Source: Komagataeibacter medellinensis NBRC 3288 (GTDB taxonomy: Bacteria > Pseudomonadota > Alphaproteobacteria > Acetobacterales > Acetobacteraceae). Taken from it: DNA of 64,000 nt. Shown here one piece after another: positions 60,282 to 64,000 of this stretch. The stretch lies in assembly GCF_000182745.2 (NCBI RefSeq), contig NC_016027.1:1603501-1667500 (forward strand), read 5' to 3'. Within the stretch, counting starts at the first letter, position 1. Every line of letters starts with the position of its first letter. The translations under genes and the position numbers were made by a program. The notes below the pieces were generated by a model. It did no database searches, was not told the origin of the DNA, and saw only the letters and a program-made list of their open reading frames with translations.

Positions 60282-62540
60282 TCATGCCGAAGGAATAACG
60301 AACGATCCCTTGGCCTGGCGTTCACGGAACCATTTCTCCAGTTCGGCAGGCGGGAGCGGTCTGGCAAACAGATAGCCCTGCATTACGTCACAATGCAATT
60401 CCTCCAGAAGCCGCCACTGCTGCTCGGTCTCGACCCCTTCGGTCACGACGGTCATGCCCAGGCGCGAGCCGATGCCGATCACAGCCATGGTCACGGCCTG
60501 GGCATTGGTATCCGTTTCAAAATCATTGATGAAACTGCGGTCTATCTTGATCTCGGTCAGCGGCAGGCGCGTAAGCCGCGACAGCGAGGAATAACCAGTG
60601 CCGAAATCATCCATTGACAGCCCCACCTCCAGCCTGCGGATGGCGTGCAGCACCTCTTCGGTCTCGCTGCTGCTGTCCATCATCACACTTTCGGTAATCT
60701 CCACCGTCAACCGGTCGGGTGTCAGGCCGTGATGGCTGAGCAGATTGGCGATATATTCAGGCAGTGAGCGGTTGCGGAAATGCACGGCCGAGAGATTGAC
60801 CGCAACTGTGGGCACACGCACGCCATCGCGGTCCCAGCGCACCATCTGGCTGCACGCCTCCTGCAGCGACCACCGGCCGATCGCTTCGATCTGCCCGGTT
60901 TCCTCCGCCACGGCAATGAAGCGGGAGGGATAGATGTTACCCAGTGTCGGGTGGTGCCAGCGCGACAGGGCCTCCACACCATACAGGCCACCGGTCATGG
61001 TTTCCACCTGCGGTTGGTAATGCAGGTTCAGCATGCCCTTGGAGAGCGAATCCCGTAGCGCCGAACCCAGCATCAGGCGCTCCTGCGCCACCAGGTTCTT
61101 CTCATGGCCTGCAAAGCGGTACAGGCCGCGCCCGTCTTCCTTGGCCTGCCGGGCGGCGGCATCGGCAAGGCTGAGCAGGGATTCGCTGTCCGGCCCGTTT
61201 TCGGGAAAGGTGCTTATGCCTACACAACACGAGATGGTGAGGGTGTTCTCCTCGACCTGCAGTGGCTTTGCGATGGCATTGATCAGCTTTTCGGCAAACT
61301 GTTCGGCCTTGGCATGCGAACAGTCGGGCACGATAATGATGAACTCATCCCCACCCGAACGGCTGACGATGTATTCATCATTGACCAGCGCACGGATACG
61401 CCGCCCGATCTCAATGAGGAAACGGTCAGCATTCACATGGCCCAGAGCGTCGTTGATATCGCGGAAGCGGTCAATATCCACCATGAACAGCGAGAACTGA
61501 CTGTCACCACCGCGCATGATCAGGCGCTCGATGACATTATGCAGCGACGTACGGTTAAGCAGACCGGTCAGGCTGTCGAAATTGGAAAGCTGGGCGATAT
61601 GCTGGCGCGTCTCGTTCTGTTCGATCGCCAACGCGCAGAATGGCATGGACGTGGTAACTACGCGCTTCGGCCATGCCAGGTCGGCTTCATCGCCACGCAG
61701 GTAGAGGGCAAAAATCCCCATGACCTGACCGGTGCGTGAGATGATGGCCGACGAGCAGCACCACTGCAGTCCCAGTGAACGGGCGAGCGAGGAATAGCCA
61801 TCCCACACCAGCTTGTTGCTGCTACCCGGTTCCGTGCGGAGTAATTCGACCTGTTCGGTACTCAGTTCCATGCTGTCCAGGGCCGTACGGTACCGGTTGG
61901 GCATGCCCGGAGATGCCACAATGGACAGCCCGCGCCTTGAACGGTCAAGCAGCATGAACGCCGCGACCCCGCCCGGCACGAATCCGTCTACCCTGCGGCA
62001 CAGCAGGTCGCCCATTTCCTGCACGGTCAGGTCGGCCGCAAGCGCCTGAAGCACGTCATTCTGCAAGATCAGGATCTTGCGCTGACGGCTCTGCTCCGTC
62101 ACATCCTTCATGACGGCGATGTAGTAAATCTTGTGCGAATCAGCCAGTTGTACGCGGGAAATGGACAACTCCCCACACACATACTCACCGTTGGCGCGCG
62201 TGAACTCCACCTCGCGCGAGGTGCCGACAATCCGGCCTATCCCTGTCTCGCGGTTACGGTCGATGTAGCTGTCGTGCTGCGCACGCTCGGCCTGCGGCAC
62301 AAGGCAGCTTACATTGCGGCCCATCACATCCGTGCGCGGCAGGCCCCATATACGCTCGGCGGCAGCGTTGAAGAGGATGATGTTGTTGTGCTCATCAATC
62401 ACGACCATGGGGTCAATGGCCTGCTCCATGGCAGAAAGCAGGACATCGGCACTAATTTTCGGCTGATCCACCGTAGACTCCAGAGCATCGGCACGGCAGC
62501 CCGCGCCATGTGAGATCACTTTTCTGGCGTTGCCAGACAT
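60282..62540 (-). CDS. Heme-PAS-GGDEF-EAL protein, probable oxygen-sensing c-di-GMP phosphodiesterase
   Basis: 752 residues from ATG 62540; the frame is open to 62615. The architecture and sequence follow E. coli DosP and A. xylinum PDEA1: N-terminal PAS at about 35-145 with RAQHDSYI, whose His89 aligns with the heme ligand His77 of DosP and His200 of FixL. A GAF-like region (about 165-310), GGDEF (SGGDEF intact) and EAL follow. All EAL catalytic motifs are complete: VEALSRW, NLSAVHF, EITES, DDFGTGYSS, KIDRSF, EGVE. The distal residue equal to DosP Met95 is Thr107. It sits directly upstream of the probable cyclase gene. Confidence 0.9.
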   Translation of the reverse strand: MSGNARKVISHGAGCRADALESTVDQPKISADVLLSAMEQAIDPMVVIDEHNNIILFNAAAERIWGLPRTDVMGRNVSCLVPQAERAQHDSYIDRNRETGIGRIVGTSREVEFTRANGEYVCGELSISRVQLADSHKIYYIAVMKDVTEQSRQRKILILQNDVLQALAADLTVQEMGDLLCRRVDGFVPGGVAAFMLLDRSRRGLSIVASPGMPNRYRTALDSMELSTEQVELLRTEPGSSNKLVWDGYSSLARSLGLQWCCSSAIISRTGQVMGIFALYLRGDEADLAWPKRVVTTSMPFCALAIEQNETRQHIAQLSNFDSLTGLLNRTSLHNVIERLIMRGGDSQFSLFMVDIDRFRDINDALGHVNADRFLIEIGRRIRALVNDEYIVSRSGGDEFIIIVPDCSHAKAEQFAEKLINAIAKPLQVEENTLTISCCVGISTFPENGPDSESLLSLADAAARQAKEDGRGLYRFAGHEKNLVAQERLMLGSALRDSLSKGMLNLHYQPQVETMTGGLYGVEALSRWHHPTLGNIYPSRFIAVAEETGQIEAIGRWSLQEACSQMVRWDRDGVRVPTVAVNLSAVHFRNRSLPEYIANLLSHHGLTPDRLTVEITESVMMDSSSETEEVLHAIRRLEVGLSMDDFGTGYSSLSRLTRLPLTEIKIDRSFINDFETDTNAQAVTMAVIGIGSRLGMTVVTEGVETEQQWRLLEELHCDVMQGYLFARPLPPAELEKWFRERQAKGSFVIPSA

Positions 62541-62672
62541 GGCCCCGGCCCTGTGGCGGAATGAACCCACCCGGGCCGACCACAGGCCAGCATGGACCTG
62601 TGGGTTCGTACCCAAGCCTAGTCAACACCATGCCTGCTGAACATGATATGCCTCAATCTTGACACAAACCCC

Positions 62673-63806
62673 TCAATCGCGGCTGCGTTCAAGATCCTGC
62701 GGCAGCATACCCGCCAGCGGACGGCAGGCGTAAGCACTTTCATTTTCCGGCTGGGCCACGTTCTGGCGCAGTTCGGCCGCGCCTGCCGCCACAGCCCGCC
62801 AGGTCGCCTGTGCCAACGCCTTGCGGCTGGGGAAATCATTGGGATCAAGTGCCGGGTGCAACAGGACCGTCGCCCGCATCGAACGCCACCGGAGCAGTTG
62901 CCAGACATGCGGGCCGAGATCCATATCCCCGTACCAGGCAAAGACCGGCCTGCGCGCGCGGTTGACCGGCAGGCCCTCCAACTGGTCATACACGACCGAT
63001 ATGGGCTGGATCAGCGGTGTCATGCCGGGGCGGGCGGCAATGAGCGCCGCCTCGCTGTCCGGTTCGGCCGGTGCCCGGCCCGGCGGCAGGCGTGGCGGCT
63101 TGGCAATGGCGAAAAAGGCCGACAGGAAAGGCAGTACGCGCGAACCGTCCGAGGACGTCCCCTCCGGGAACAGGATCAGGTTATCACCTTCCACCATCAA
63201 CCGGTGCAGCATTTCGTCACGCTCGCGCCCGGTCGTGCTGCGCTGACGACTGACGAATATGGTCCGGCCAATGCGAGAGACCAGCCCCATGATGGGCCAG
63301 CCCTCGATATCGCCCTTGGCCACGAAATTCGATGGTAGGACAGTGCCCAACACCGGCACATCAAGCCATGTGGAATGGTTGGAAACGTAAATGACCGGCC
63401 GCTCGCCACACTGGCGGGCCTTGCGGCCACCAACACCCCCTGCCCTGCGCCCCACAACCCGGATGCGCAGCGACAGCAGCAGGCACAACCCGCCCCAGAC
63501 CATGCGCGTCCACCGGATCTTGGCGGTACCGGGCACCAGCAGCAGCACGGCCTCGAAACCGACCGACAGCGGCACCCATACGGTAATGGCCGCAAGCCTG
63601 CCCACCGCGCGCGCGGTACGCACGCATTCACGCACCCTCCCCGAGGGCATAACCGTCACGGTGGCAATCGCATGGGCCGCATCCGAACCGGATTCGGGCG
63701 CGATCACCTGCCGCGCGGCACGTGACACGGACCGGGACTGGACAGGTGATGATGAACGGCGCCGGATGAAACGGCGGATGAAATCGGCGATCATGCGCCT
63801 ATCCAT
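62673..63806 (-). CDS. PlsC-type 1-acylglycerol-3-phosphate acyltransferase
   Basis: 377 residues. The acyltransferase motif H-x4-D is in SNHSTWLDVPVLG (near residue 143), followed by SRIGRTIFVSRQ and LILFPEGTSSDGSRVLPF, the acceptor-binding motif. A hydrophobic segment at about 70-115 would anchor it. The roughly 60-residue N-terminal extension rich in Arg and Ser is unusual. It may make phosphatidic acid or, as OlsA, ornithine lipids; the sequence does not decide. ATG 63794 is an alternative start. It lies 132 nt upstream of the phosphodiesterase gene. Confidence 0.87.
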   Translation of the reverse strand: MDRRMIADFIRRFIRRRSSSPVQSRSVSRAARQVIAPESGSDAAHAIATVTVMPSGRVRECVRTARAVGRLAAITVWVPLSVGFEAVLLLVPGTAKIRWTRMVWGGLCLLLSLRIRVVGRRAGGVGGRKARQCGERPVIYVSNHSTWLDVPVLGTVLPSNFVAKGDIEGWPIMGLVSRIGRTIFVSRQRSTTGRERDEMLHRLMVEGDNLILFPEGTSSDGSRVLPFLSAFFAIAKPPRLPPGRAPAEPDSEAALIAARPGMTPLIQPISVVYDQLEGLPVNRARRPVFAWYGDMDLGPHVWQLLRWRSMRATVLLHPALDPNDFPSRKALAQATWRAVAAGAAELRQNVAQPENESAYACRPLAGMLPQDLERSRD

Positions 63807-63815
63807 AGACCGTCA

Positions 63816-64000
63816 TCAGGGCGTGCGACAATATGGAGCAACCGGAGCAGAGGGCTGGCGTGCCCTGCGCGCAACGCCTCCGCCGTATTCGTCCATCCCC
63901 AGCCTGCCCCGGATTGACCGACGCATGGCATGGCGGCTGGTGACCTGGCACAGATGGGGCAGAAACGGATGCTCAGCCGTAGCGCACGGACGGACGGGCC
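63816..64000 (-). CDS. 3' end of a gene extending beyond the window (unidentified)
   Basis: An open frame of about 60 codons runs in from the window edge to two consecutive stops (63813-63818). It is just 9 nt before the plsC-type start, which suggests an operon. HPFLPHLCQVTSRHAMRRS and GMDEYGGG are recognisable as protein-like sequence, but too little is present to name the family. Confidence 0.4.
   Translation of the reverse strand, partial: PVRPCATAEHPFLPHLCQVTSRHAMRRSIRGRLGMDEYGGGVARRARQPSAPVAPYCRTP

Overview
The window is high-GC alphaproteobacterial chromosome, most likely an acetic acid bacterium (Acetobacteraceae, Komagataeibacter/Gluconacetobacter group). Support comes from the addAB and atpHAGDC arrangements (F1 genes without F0), GcrA, a bactofilin, secE-nusG behind tRNA-Trp, and a PAS-GGDEF-EAL pair resembling the phosphodiesterase/diguanylate cyclase pairs that control cellulose synthesis in Acetobacter xylinum. 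The genus is an inference from gene content; no rRNA is present.

1-20.4 kb is mostly housekeeping: a tightly overlapping tsaE / sugar nucleotidyltransferase / addB / addA operon, a thioredoxin-reductase-like ferredoxin-NADP reductase, D-amino-acid dehydrogenase, typA, adenosine kinase, bactofilin, gcrA, ribonuclease D, queF and the F1-ATPase operon. 20.7-36 kb is envelope and transport: an MFS exporter, tRNA-Gly, tRNA-Trp, secE-nusG, pqiABC, tRNA-Thr(CGT), a gluconate permease, and a MarR-linked HlyD / ABC-ATPase-permease fusion / ABC permease / outer-membrane-channel export operon that faces a FUSC-family gene across overlapping divergent promoters.

38.5-51.6 kb is more accessory. It holds an exported protein of unknown function, an unusual Rieske oxygenase in which the [2Fe-2S] domain and the mononuclear-iron domain are on separate, divergently transcribed genes, a tiny RMF-like protein, a ClC channel, glnK-amtB, a GNAT, a TonB receptor, a TetR regulator with a clear palindrome in front of an orphan outer-membrane channel, and a DksA with a degenerate zinc finger.

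51.7-57.5 kb is an AT-rich integrated element of about 5.7 kb. It sits in tRNA-Thr(GGT), is bounded by a 46-bp duplication of the tRNA 3' end, and carries a tyrosine integrase, a 797-residue protein combining a helicase-like front with a primase-like back, a 157-bp direct repeat on both sides of that gene, a small ORF behind its own strong promoter, and a serine recombinase with palindromic sites upstream. The leader of the helicase/primase gene has an intrinsic terminator, a hairpin with a complementary loop and an outer stem covering the ribosome binding site. This resembles plasmid replication-initiator attenuation and is the most striking candidate for an undescribed system here.

57.6-64 kb returns to host sequence: two small unknown genes, a PAS-GGDEF-EAL protein with a damaged EAL motif, a heme-PAS-GGDEF-EAL protein with a complete EAL site, a PlsC-type acyltransferase and the end of one more gene.
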